From contig JAAZNF010000087.1 of the NCBI GenBank assembly GCA_012798435.1, positions 1-64,000 of the forward strand: DNA of 64,000 nt. The letters run 5' to 3'. The notes beneath the pieces are model-generated. The model did not search any database. It was not told the origin of the DNA and saw only the letters and a program-made list of their open reading frames with translations. The DNA comes from Myxococcales bacterium (GTDB lineage: Bacteria > Myxococcota > B64-G9). The position numbers were made by a program, and so were the translations under genes. Positions 24,457 to 32,746 of the stretch are shown one piece after another. Position 1 is the stretch's first letter; every line of letters begins with the position of its first letter.

Positions 24457-25365
24457 TCAACCGGTCCGGCCGCGGTGCTCCAGGGCGTGGACAAGCTCGG
24501 TGAGCAGCCGGTTGACCGGGGCGTCGGCGCGGCCAGACAACGCGCCGTTGAGGTAGTCGATCTCGGTGCGCCGGCCGGCCACAAGATCGGAGAGCAGGCT
24601 GTTTCGGTTCTGGGCCGTGCTGCGGACCACGGAAAGGACCCGCTCGATCTCGTGCTCCTCGTCGAACGCGAGGCCTTGCTCGCGGACGAAGCGAACCGCC
24701 TCGGCCACCGCCTGGCGCATGATGGCCAGGGCGGGGGGGTTGTCGAGCAGCCGGCCGTTCTCCCCGCCCAGGATAGCAGCGAGCGCGTTGATGCCCACGT
24801 TGACGATGAACTTCTCCATGATGACGCGCCGCACGTCCGGCGCCGCCTGGGCCGGCAGACCCGCTCGGGTCAGCGCTGCGGCCAGCTCCGGCGTGGGGTC
24901 GGGTGCCCCACCCTCGGGCGGGCCCATGAAGCTCATCCCCTGCGCCGCGTGCACCAGCGCACCCTGGGCATCGAAGTAGGCGCCCTGGAAGGTGGCCCCG
25001 CCCAGCACCTGCTCCGACCCGAGCGCCCGGCGCAACACCTCGAGCGGCCCGAGGCCGTTCTGGACGGTCCACACCCACGGGATGCCTCGCAGCGCCTGGC
25101 CGTGGAGGCGGAGGAGATTTTCGGTTTGATGGGCCTTGACGCACACGATGCCGAGAGCCGCTGGCCCGAGCGACGCGCCGTCGGCGGTGACCGCCAGCCG
25201 GAGCCTGCGCTCGCCTTTCGCGTCGCGAAGGATGAGATCGGACCCGGCCCGCCGGGCCGCACGACCCGCATCACGGTCCAGCAGCACGACGTCCAGGCCG
25301 CCCTCGGCGAGGAGGGCGCCAAACAGCGACCCGACGGCGCCGGGGCCGGCGACGACGACGCGCAT
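24457..25365 (-). CDS. panE: 2-dehydropantoate 2-reductase (ketopantoate reductase)
   Basis: 302 residues, normal for the family. The N-terminal dinucleotide motif is MRVVVAGPGAVGSLFGALLA; the central KAHQTE carries the conserved Lys and NGLGPLE the conserved Asn region; the C-terminal helical domain has EKFIVNVGINALAA with the catalytic Lys. It reduces ketopantoate to pantoate with NADPH in pantothenate and CoA synthesis. No other pan gene is nearby, so an alternative ApbA-like 2-oxoacid reductase is possible. It starts 8 bases after the stop of the C25 peptidase gene and may be co-transcribed with it. Confidence 0.85.
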   Translation of the reverse strand: MRVVVAGPGAVGSLFGALLAEGGLDVVLLDRDAGRAARRAGSDLILRDAKGERRLRLAVTADGASLGPAALGIVCVKAHQTENLLRLHGQALRGIPWVWTVQNGLGPLEVLRRALGSEQVLGGATFQGAYFDAQGALVHAAQGMSFMGPPEGGAPDPTPELAAALTRAGLPAQAAPDVRRVIMEKFIVNVGINALAAILGGENGRLLDNPPALAIMRQAVAEAVRFVREQGLAFDEEHEIERVLSVVRSTAQNRNSLLSDLVAGRRTEIDYLNGALSGRADAPVNRLLTELVHALEHRGRTG

Positions 25366-25372
25366 CGATCTC

Positions 25373-28300
25373 TCAGCCGATGGGGCGGCGCCTCCGCAAG
25401 ACGAGCAGCAGGCCGAGCCCGAGGCCGAGGCCAGTGACATCGCCGCTCCCGGTGGCGCAGCCGCAGCCGGAGGACTCTTCCTGGCACACCCCGTCCTGGC
25501 AGGTGCCCTTCGAGCACTTGGTGCCATTTACGGCCGGCGGGTTGCTGCACGCGCCGGTCTGCGGATCACAGGTGCCGTCCATGTGGCACTCGTCGGAGGC
25601 CGGGCAGGACTTGCGGTCGCTGCCCAGGCACGCGCCGGCCTGGCAGGCGTCGCTCTGCGTACAGGCGTCGTTGTCGTCGCAGGCCGTGCCGTCGGCGGCG
25701 GCCGGCTGGCTGCACTCGCCGCTGATCGGGTTGCACACGCCGGCGACATGGCACTGGTCCTGGGCCTCGCACACGACCGGGTTTGCGCCGGTGCACACGC
25801 CCTCCTGGCAGGCGTCGCTGCGGGTGCAGGCGTCGCCGTCGTCGCAGGCGGTGCCGTTCTCGGCCACGGGCTGGCTGCAAACGCCGGTGGCCGGGTCGCA
25901 GGTGCCCGCCGGGTGGCACTGATCGAGCGCTTCACACACCACCGGGTCGGCGCCGGTACACACGCCCTGCTGGCAGGTGTCGCTGCGGGTGCAGGCGCTG
26001 CCGTCGTCGCAGGGGATGTTGTCCTCGGCCGGCGGGTTGCTGCATTCGCCGGTGGCGGGATCGCACACCCCGGCCACGTGGCAGGCGTCGAGCGCGGTGC
26101 ATTGCACCGGGGCATAGCCGCGGCACACACCGCTCCGACAGATGTCGTTGCGGGTGCAGCCGTTGCCGTCGTCGCAGGGGGAGTTCTCGGGCCGGGTCGG
26201 GTTGCTGCACTGGCCAGTGGCCGGGTTGCAGGTGCCGGCGGTGTGGCAGGAGTCGAGCGGCTGGCACACCACGGGGTTGGTGCCGGTGCAAGCACCGTTC
26301 TGGCATAAATCGGTCTGGGTGCAGGCGTCGCCGTCGTCGCAGGAGGGCGGGTTCTGCTGCCCGCCCGCGATGCAGGTGCCGCCGACGCACACGCCGTCGC
26401 TGTCGCACAGCGAGCAGTCGGCGTGCACCGTGTGCGTGCAGGCGGTCCCGGTGAACTGGTCGGTGGTGCAGCTGTTGCCGTCGTCGCAATTGTGAACCAC
26501 TACCTTGACCTGGTCGCTGGCGGACTCCTCGGCGTCGGAGACGGTGAGCTCGAAGGTCAGCTCGGTCTCGCCCGGCAGGACGGGGGCGGTGAAGGTGGGG
26601 CGCGCGGTGTCGGCGCCGGTGAGCGTCACCGACGGCCCGTCGACCTGGGCCCAAACGAAGGTGATGGGATCGGCGTCGGGATCGCGGCTCTGGCTCCCGT
26701 CGAGCGTCACGGTGGCGCCGGCGATCACGTCTTGATCGGGGCCGGCGTCGGCCACCGGGGGCCGGTTGCCGCCGCCGCAGGCCAGTTGCTGGCACACCAG
26801 CGACTGGGTGTCCACGCGCACGTCGTCGATCCACCAGCCGGTGCCGGAGACGCTGCCGTCGCTGGTGAAGTGGAAGCGTATCAGGACCGGCCCCGGCCCG
26901 AAGCCGGAAAGATCCGCGGTCACGTGCTGCCAGGCGATGGTGCCTGACCAGGCCGGGCCGCCGGAAATGGAGTCGTTGTAGCCGTTTTCAGTGATGCGCG
27001 AGCCGAGATCGGTGTAGCTCTGCCCGTTGTCGGTCGAGATCTCGATGCGCCCGCCGTCGTAGCCGGACTCGCTGGCCATGCGGTGCCAGAACTGCAGGCT
27101 GGCGGCGGCGCCGACCGTGATGGAGGGGGTGCGCAGCCACTTGTCCGAGGTGGTGCCCGGATCGGAACAGAACCAGGCGTGCGTGGGGGAGTGGGACGAG
27201 GTGGTGACGTAGGCCCAGTCGTCGCTGCCCGAGCTCGCACCGTGGGTCCAGCCGTTCGGCGGCGTGCCTTCCATGTCGTCGAAGAACTGGTCGGCGGCCA
27301 GATCGGCGTTCATGTCCTGGGCGAAGTTGGCGACGTCGGGGATGGGCAGCTCGTCGGCGCTCACGCGCAAGGTGAAGGGCACGTCCTCGGCCGGACAGGC
27401 CAAGGTCTGGTCTCCGCGCACCACCACCGGGGCGATCACCGTCTGCCCCGCGGCCACCGTGCTCAGGCTGGCCGGGGCCACCTGGGTGCAATCGGGGGCG
27501 GCCAGCGAGACGGTCACGTTGTGGGCGTCGGCGCTACCCTGGTTCTCGAGCGTGAGCCGGAAGGTGGCCGCCTCGTTGGCGTCGGGGATGCCGTCGGCGT
27601 CGCAGCCGGCCAGCGCGTCGTCCACCGCGTGAGCGGAGAAGACGAAGCGCGGCCGCTGCACCGATACGCCGAAGCGGCTCGTCCCGCTCGCGCCCTCGGC
27701 GGTGCTCCAGGCGAGCTGGAGATCGATGAGCGCGCCGTCGGAAGCGCTCGGGTTGATGTCGAACTCGGCGTGGGTGGTGGAGCGGGCGGTCGTGCCCGGA
27801 GCCACGTTGGGGAAGGCAGGGTGAGCCTGGGTGATGGTGGCGGTGCTTCCCGGCGTGCTCAGGGTGGCGTTGATGCCGGTGGCCGAGACGGTGCCCACGT
27901 TCTTTACCGTGATGGGCAGCACGATGTGCCGGCCGGGGGTGGGTGGCACCGGCGTTACGCCGTCCGAGGTGACTTCGTGGGACTGCCGCGAGAGGTACGG
28001 CCCGCTGGCCGGGATGACCTGGATGGTGCCCGAGTGGCGGCGCAGGTTGTGGCCGGTCACGGTGATGGCCAGATCGCCCACGTCGGCGGGCACCGGGTTC
28101 ATGATCAGGGTCACCTGACCGGCGGCGTCGGTGTAGCCGACCTGCTGCACGCCCAGGCCGCGCAGGCTCACCAGGGCGCCGGCTACCGGGGTGGCGCCGT
28201 TCATGACGCTCACGTCCACGGTATCGAGGCCCAACGGCAGTTGCTGCGGATAGATGATATTGGCGGTGAAGGGCACGTCGGTGTAGAGGTCGAGGCTGCC

Positions 28301-30112
28301 GTCGCCGAGGTCGTTGTACTCCTCGAAGTAGTACTCCATGTTGTCGACCGGCCCGTAGTGTACCAGCGTCTGCATCTTGGCGTTCCGGTTGATGGCCGAG
28401 AGCCTGGTGATGCTGGAGGCGAACACGCCATCCCAAAGCTTCCTCTCCAGGATGTCGTCTTCGTTCCAATAGGTGTTGTTGCTCGAACCGAAAAACAAGA
28501 TGGCGCCGCCCTGGGTCTTGTTGAGCCACATCTCGCCCCAGCAGTCGCCGCCCGAGCGGCCGAAGGTCCCGGTGACGCAGGCGTTGCTGATGACGTAGGG
28601 CGCGGCGTCGGCCGGGAGCACCTGGTTGAGGTAGGTCTGGGTGAAGGACGGGTCGGCCCACTCGGTCTCGCCGCCGTGGCCCGACATGTTGATCACCAGC
28701 CGGCCGTCATGGAGCGCGTTCTTGATCACCGTCTCGGTCAGGCCGCCCGCGCTGCAATAGAGCCGGTCGCCGCCGGGCTGGGGGTTGGCCGGGTAGGTAC
28801 CGGTATAGCCGCGCGGCGAGGTGTAGGTGTTGATCACGTAGTTGTGGGTGCCCTCGGTGATGTTGGAGTTGTCGCAGGAGGCGATCCAGGAGAACTTTCG
28901 CATCCAGGCGGTGGTGGTGGGGAAGTTGGCCCACAGATAGCCCGTGGCGCGGGAGAGGTAGGTCGAAAGCTCGGTCGCGTTGTTCACGCTGATGCGGGAG
29001 ACCAGGATATCCGGGGCCAGAAGATCGGCGGTGTAGTTGTCGGGATCGATGGCAGCGTAGTAGTTGTCGGTCACCTGGCTGTTGCCGCCGCCGCTCCCGG
29101 TGAACACCGGCACATCGGCGGTGTCGCCGACCAGGACCACCTGGGACAGGGCCGGCTCGCTCCAGGTGGTGTACTGAGCGCGGATGTACGAGCGCACCGC
29201 GGCCGGGGTGCTGCCGCCGACGTTGGCCATGGAGACGAGCTCCACCCGGTGGCCCTCGGCGCGACGCAGCTCCACGTAGGTGGCGAGACCCGCGTCGCCA
29301 GCGTAGGCGGTGCCGGCGATGATCAGGATGCCCTCGGCGTACTTCTGGGTGGAGGTGCCCTTGCTACGGGTCGCCGGGCGGGAGTTCAGGGTGTTCTTGG
29401 AGAGCCAGGCGTCGAAGCTCGGGGAGGAGACGAACGCCGCGTCGACGGCGGCGATCTCATCGGTTGGAACGAAACGAAGCGAGAGCGAGGCCTCCAGCGT
29501 GGTCTGGACCTCGCGCCGCACCGGGTTGTAGCGGAAAGGGCGGTATTCCAATAGGTACAACCGGTGGCCGCGGACCACGAACGGGCCGCTCACCACGGCG
29601 TCCTCGCTCGGATACAGCTCGTCGCGGCCGTAGGCCTCGTCGTCCTTCGCAAACACCACCCGCTCGAAGGCGCCGGGGAGCTTGGGCACCGGGGGCTGGA
29701 CCGGGAGCACTTCCTCCACGAGCTGGGACGTCTTGCGGCTGAGGGCCACGAACGCGACCACCGGCCGGGTCCCCGCCGGGGCCTCGACGAAGCGCCGCAC
29801 CACCGGCAGGCGCGGGCGGCCGAGTTCGTTGGTCACGCCGCAGTTCGGGCAGTCGAGCAGAGAGTAACGTCCCCCATGGATCTCGGTCCGCCGAAGCAGG
29901 TAGCGCCCGGGCAGGGCTGAAAGCGAGAGCGTCTGTCCGTCAAAAGAGGCGACCTGGAGCTCGGGGGTGACGGTCACGCCGAGGTTCTCTCGCTGGGCCG
30001 GAGCCGGATTGCCGGAAGACGGATCTGCAACCGATCCATCCTGGCAGGCGATGAGCCCGGCCAGAAGCAGGCACACAGAGAACAACCTCACCATCGGAAG
30101 GGTGCTCTTCAT
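25373..30112 (-). CDS. Giant secreted C25-family (gingipain-like) cysteine peptidase with MYXO-CTERM-like tail
   Basis: 1579 residues. Lipobox-like IAC at 23, a propeptide-like region to about 250, then the C25 peptidase. The catalytic dyad is His479 (NMSGHGGE) and Cys512 (ISNACVTGTF). After it come an Ig-like segment, CARDB/adhesion-like modules, a jelly-roll (MAM-like) domain with YDGGRIEIS, a PKD/cadherin-like module (VADAGPDQDV), and five Cys-rich repeats of the type CDDGDACTRSDxC. The end, CGCATGSG then a Gly/Leu helix and LRRRRPIG, fits a MYXO-CTERM sorting signal cleaved by a myxosortase, giving surface anchoring or release. AAGGAG precedes the ATG at 30112. Predatory or nutritional proteolysis is inferred. 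Confidence 0.87.
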   Translation of the reverse strand: MKSTLPMVRLFSVCLLLAGLIACQDGSVADPSSGNPAPAQRENLGVTVTPELQVASFDGQTLSLSALPGRYLLRRTEIHGGRYSLLDCPNCGVTNELGRPRLPVVRRFVEAPAGTRPVVAFVALSRKTSQLVEEVLPVQPPVPKLPGAFERVVFAKDDEAYGRDELYPSEDAVVSGPFVVRGHRLYLLEYRPFRYNPVRREVQTTLEASLSLRFVPTDEIAAVDAAFVSSPSFDAWLSKNTLNSRPATRSKGTSTQKYAEGILIIAGTAYAGDAGLATYVELRRAEGHRVELVSMANVGGSTPAAVRSYIRAQYTTWSEPALSQVVLVGDTADVPVFTGSGGGNSQVTDNYYAAIDPDNYTADLLAPDILVSRISVNNATELSTYLSRATGYLWANFPTTTAWMRKFSWIASCDNSNITEGTHNYVINTYTSPRGYTGTYPANPQPGGDRLYCSAGGLTETVIKNALHDGRLVINMSGHGGETEWADPSFTQTYLNQVLPADAAPYVISNACVTGTFGRSGGDCWGEMWLNKTQGGAILFFGSSNNTYWNEDDILERKLWDGVFASSITRLSAINRNAKMQTLVHYGPVDNMEYYFEEYNDLGDGSLDLYTDVPFTANIIYPQQLPLGLDTVDVSVMNGATPVAGALVSLRGLGVQQVGYTDAAGQVTLIMNPVPADVGDLAITVTGHNLRRHSGTIQVIPASGPYLSRQSHEVTSDGVTPVPPTPGRHIVLPITVKNVGTVSATGINATLSTPGSTATITQAHPAFPNVAPGTTARSTTHAEFDINPSASDGALIDLQLAWSTAEGASGTSRFGVSVQRPRFVFSAHAVDDALAGCDADGIPDANEAATFRLTLENQGSADAHNVTVSLAAPDCTQVAPASLSTVAAGQTVIAPVVVRGDQTLACPAEDVPFTLRVSADELPIPDVANFAQDMNADLAADQFFDDMEGTPPNGWTHGASSGSDDWAYVTTSSHSPTHAWFCSDPGTTSDKWLRTPSITVGAAASLQFWHRMASESGYDGGRIEISTDNGQSYTDLGSRITENGYNDSISGGPAWSGTIAWQHVTADLSGFGPGPVLIRFHFTSDGSVSGTGWWIDDVRVDTQSLVCQQLACGGGNRPPVADAGPDQDVIAGATVTLDGSQSRDPDADPITFVWAQVDGPSVTLTGADTARPTFTAPVLPGETELTFELTVSDAEESASDQVKVVVHNCDDGNSCTTDQFTGTACTHTVHADCSLCDSDGVCVGGTCIAGGQQNPPSCDDGDACTQTDLCQNGACTGTNPVVCQPLDSCHTAGTCNPATGQCSNPTRPENSPCDDGNGCTRNDICRSGVCRGYAPVQCTALDACHVAGVCDPATGECSNPPAEDNIPCDDGSACTRSDTCQQGVCTGADPVVCEALDQCHPAGTCDPATGVCSQPVAENGTACDDGDACTRSDACQEGVCTGANPVVCEAQDQCHVAGVCNPISGECSQPAAADGTACDDNDACTQSDACQAGACLGSDRKSCPASDECHMDGTCDPQTGACSNPPAVNGTKCSKGTCQDGVCQEESSGCGCATGSGDVTGLGLGLGLLLVLRRRRPIG

Positions 30113-30200
30113 GAGATTACTCCTTGATAAGAGATCCGTCGGACCTTGCAGCCTAAGATCAGGCCACGCCTGAGTCAACGGCTTTTTTCGACAGGAGATT

Positions 30201-30665
30201 TCAGTCCGAAAGCGAAAACGAGGCCGGGCGGCCCATGTCGTCGGCGGGGCAGAACTCGGAGAGATCCTCCAGCAGCGGGCCGGAGAGGCCGCGCAGCTCT
30301 TCGAGGAACGAGTCGAACTTCGCCGACAGCGCCTGGGGCATGTCCTCGGTGTACGAGACGTAGAAGATGAACGAGTCCAGCAGCCGGTAGAACCCGTCCA
30401 GCATGCGGATGATCTCGACCGGGAAGCAGGTGAGGTCTTTGGCGGTGAGGTCGAAGTACCGGCTGCGCAGCGTCTGGAGCAGCGGCTGGCGGGTGCGGTG
30501 CTTGGACCACAGCCGGAACAGCATGTCCTTGCGGAACCCCAGGTCGAACACGATGCGGTCGATCTCGCGCAGCAGCAGCGCGGCCAACCGCTCGCGCTGC
30601 ACATCCGGGGGGCGCGCGCGCCGGCGTTCCTTCCGGGCGGGCGCATTTTTCCTGGTCGTCCTCAT
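30201..30665 (-). CDS. Conserved-looking hypothetical protein
   Basis: 154 residues with a very basic N-terminus (RKNAPARKERRRAR) and a helical body containing IDRIVFDLGFRKDML, FYRLLDSFIFYVSYTEDM and an acidic end. No signal peptide, membrane segment or known motif is seen. The basic tail could contact nucleic acid or membrane. It lies 88 bases upstream of the C25 peptidase start, on the same strand. Codon use fits the genome. Confidence 0.6.
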   Translation of the reverse strand: MRTTRKNAPARKERRRARPPDVQRERLAALLLREIDRIVFDLGFRKDMLFRLWSKHRTRQPLLQTLRSRYFDLTAKDLTCFPVEIIRMLDGFYRLLDSFIFYVSYTEDMPQALSAKFDSFLEELRGLSGPLLEDLSEFCPADDMGRPASFSLSD

Positions 30666-30751
30666 GCGGTGAAACTACCCGCGCCGAATACGGAATGCAA
30701 CTTCGTTCCGCGGGGCCGAAGGAGTCAGGGCTCCCTCGCAGCTCCGCGGCG

Positions 30752-31579
30752 TCACTGGCTCTGGATCTGGGCGAAGGCCTGCATGAGCGCGCTGTCCGTG
30801 GCGCGATCGAGCGCCTCCTCGGTGAGCTCTTTCTTCTCCGCCTTGGAAAGCTCGGTCCCGTCGATCCAGGCATCCCCTTCGCCGCCGACCTGGAAGGCCA
30901 ACCGCCGCTCGAGCATGGTTCGGCCCTGGATGCCCACCCGCGCGAAGAACGTCGTCCGGCCGCCCTCGGGCGCGACCCGGAACTCGTCCAGCGACGGCCG
31001 CAGCAGGTACCCCACCAGGCCGCGGCGCTCGAGGTGGGCGCCGAGCTCCTCGTCGGAGAGGACCCGGTGCTCGCCGCAGCCCAGCACCGCCCCGCGAGCC
31101 GCCTTCACCCGGGCCTGCAGCGTCTCCAGGATGCGCCGGCCCAGCGCCGGCGCCGAGCGTGGCGGCAGCGCCGGGGGCTCGAGCTCCACCATGACCACCG
31201 GCGGGGCGGGCAGGGCGCGGTCGAGGAGGATGAGCGACTTCTCGGCGTGGGTCGCCATCAGCTTGCTCTTGTGCCCCACCAGCGGGCCCAACAAGGTGCG
31301 AGCCTCCTGGTCGCCGATCTGTCCCAGGGCGAGCGCCGTCGCGGCCCGCAGCGCATCCGGCTCGTTCTGGGCGGCCAGGATCTGGCGCAGCCGTGGCGCG
31401 GCCTGCGTCACTTTGTGCTTGCCCGCCTGGGCCACCGCCTTGAGGCGCACCTTGAGCGATGGATCCGACAGCGAACGCAGCAGCAGGCTCGGGTTCTCCT
31501 CCTGCGCCGCCGCGGCCGGTGGGCCGAGGAGCGGAAGGAGCAGCGAGAGGAACACCGGCCGAACAACCCGCGACCTCAT
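30752..31579 (-). CDS. Secreted HEAT-repeat-like protein
   Basis: 275 residues with a signal peptide ending PPAAAAQ. Residues about 30-110 form three short HEAT/armadillo-type helices (LLLRSLSDPSLKVRLKAVAQ, LRQILAAQNEPDALRAATAL, ARTLLGPLVGH). The second half has a QARVKAARGAVLGCGEH segment followed by beta-rich sequence (VGIQGRTMLERRLAFQVGG). Probably a periplasmic protein-binding or scaffold protein; no enzyme motif. It stands alone, divergent from the PilZ gene. Confidence 0.62.
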   Translation of the reverse strand: MRSRVVRPVFLSLLLPLLGPPAAAAQEENPSLLLRSLSDPSLKVRLKAVAQAGKHKVTQAAPRLRQILAAQNEPDALRAATALALGQIGDQEARTLLGPLVGHKSKLMATHAEKSLILLDRALPAPPVVMVELEPPALPPRSAPALGRRILETLQARVKAARGAVLGCGEHRVLSDEELGAHLERRGLVGYLLRPSLDEFRVAPEGGRTTFFARVGIQGRTMLERRLAFQVGGEGDAWIDGTELSKAEKKELTEEALDRATDSALMQAFAQIQSQ

Positions 31580-31734
31580 GAGAAGATTCTTACCCGCAAT
31601 CGCGGCTTGCGCAACAGGCTTTTCCGGGGGGCCAGGAAGCCAGGCCCCCCTGGCTGCGATCTTTGCTCGGGAGGGGGACCGGGGTTGACCCGGACATGCT
31701 GGACGGAGTATCTCTGAGAAGGAAAGGGGGGCCG

Positions 31735-32076
31735 ATGCCCGAACGCGATCCGACCCCGGAGATGGAGCGCCACCCGTACCACCGGCGCTTCGTGCGGCAC
31801 AAGGTGCGCCTGCGGGTCAAGGTGAACGGCGGGCGGAGCTTTCAGACCTGGACCCACAACGTCTCGGAGGGCGGGAGCTGCTTCGAGATCCCGGTCGCGC
31901 TGGAGGTCGGGCGGACGGTGGGGGTGTCCATCTACCTGCCGGACGCGCCGGTCGAGGCCCAGGCCCGGGTGGTGTGGAGCGACCGGGGGCGCAAGGGGCA
32001 GCGCCACGGAGCGGAGTTCGTGTCGTTCGATCTGGACGGCCGCGAGCGGCTACGGCTTTTTCTCGATGGCTTGTGA
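31735..32076 (+). CDS. PilZ domain protein (cyclic-di-GMP receptor)
   Basis: 113 residues, a single PilZ domain. The binding signature is present: RRFVRHKVRLRVKV (R-x-x-x-R) and NVSEGG (N-x-S-x-x-G). It continues with LEVGRTVGVSIYLP and ARVVWSDRG strands. Single-domain PilZ proteins relay c-di-GMP to motility, exopolysaccharide or type IV pili. AAGGAAAGGGGGG precedes the ATG. Its 3' end overlaps by 27 bases with the convergent secretin-N-like gene, so the two transcripts are antisense there. Confidence 0.85.
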   Translation: MPERDPTPEMERHPYHRRFVRHKVRLRVKVNGGRSFQTWTHNVSEGGSCFEIPVALEVGRTVGVSIYLPDAPVEAQARVVWSDRGRKGQRHGAEFVSFDLDGRERLRLFLDGL

Positions 32077-32727
32077 AAGCTGCAGCCCGTCCTCCACGAG
32101 CAGCTTGCCGACCATCCCTCGGTACAGGATCAGCAGAACCCGGCGTCGGGCCGCCTCGTCGGCTACCTCGCCGGTGAGCGAGAGCGTCGCTCCGCGGAAG
32201 GCGAGGCGGATACCGGCGAGACCCGCCTCCCGCAGCGCCTGCTCCAGCCGGAGGAGTTGCGCCTGGAGCCCGGCCACGGTGTACCGCACCTGCACCTTGC
32301 CCGGATCGAGCTCGGGGTGGGAGAGGAAGTCGGCCAGCGCCGCAAGGCAGCTCGGGCCGTCCACCTGGCAATCCAGCACATCGTCCTCGGTCTTCCGGCA
32401 GCAGCCTGCGGCGGCCGGCGGAATGGCGACGGGTTTCGCCTCGATCGGGTGCGCCACCACCCGGATCTCCCACACCTGGGCGGCCCGCAGGACGCGGTTC
32501 TGCCACAAGAGCAGCGCGCCGCCGGCCTCGCGCGCGTGGAAGAACACCTCGTCCGTCTCCAGCACCGAAAACTCTACCACCGCCGGCCCTTCCAGGGTGG
32601 CGGTCCACTCGCCGCGAGGCCGGGGCAGGATGACGTCGTCTCCGGGCGTGAGCGCCACCACCGCGTGGGGTGGCACGGCCATCGCCGCCGGGGATATCAG
32701 CGCAAGCAGGAGCCACAGCCGACGCAT
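32050..32727 (-). CDS. Exported protein with secretin/CpaC N-terminal-like domain
   Basis: 225 residues with signal peptide LLALISPAAMA. Residues about 25-100 (LTPGDDVILPRP, EFSVLETDEVFFHAREAGG, QVWEIRVV) resemble the N-terminal beta domain of type IV/Tad pilus secretins (CpaC N). The later part (GLAGIRLAFRGATLSLTGEV, then ARRRVLLILY) resembles a BON or secretin N0 module. No secretin barrel follows, so it may be an accessory or pilotin-like subunit or a truncated homologue. Being next to a PilZ gene is suggestive of pilus or c-di-GMP biology. Confidence 0.6.
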   Translation of the reverse strand: MRRLWLLLALISPAAMAVPPHAVVALTPGDDVILPRPRGEWTATLEGPAVVEFSVLETDEVFFHAREAGGALLLWQNRVLRAAQVWEIRVVAHPIEAKPVAIPPAAAGCCRKTEDDVLDCQVDGPSCLAALADFLSHPELDPGKVQVRYTVAGLQAQLLRLEQALREAGLAGIRLAFRGATLSLTGEVADEAARRRVLLILYRGMVGKLLVEDGLQLSQAIEKKP

Positions 32728-32746
32728 GGTGTTCCTCCCGCCGCGC

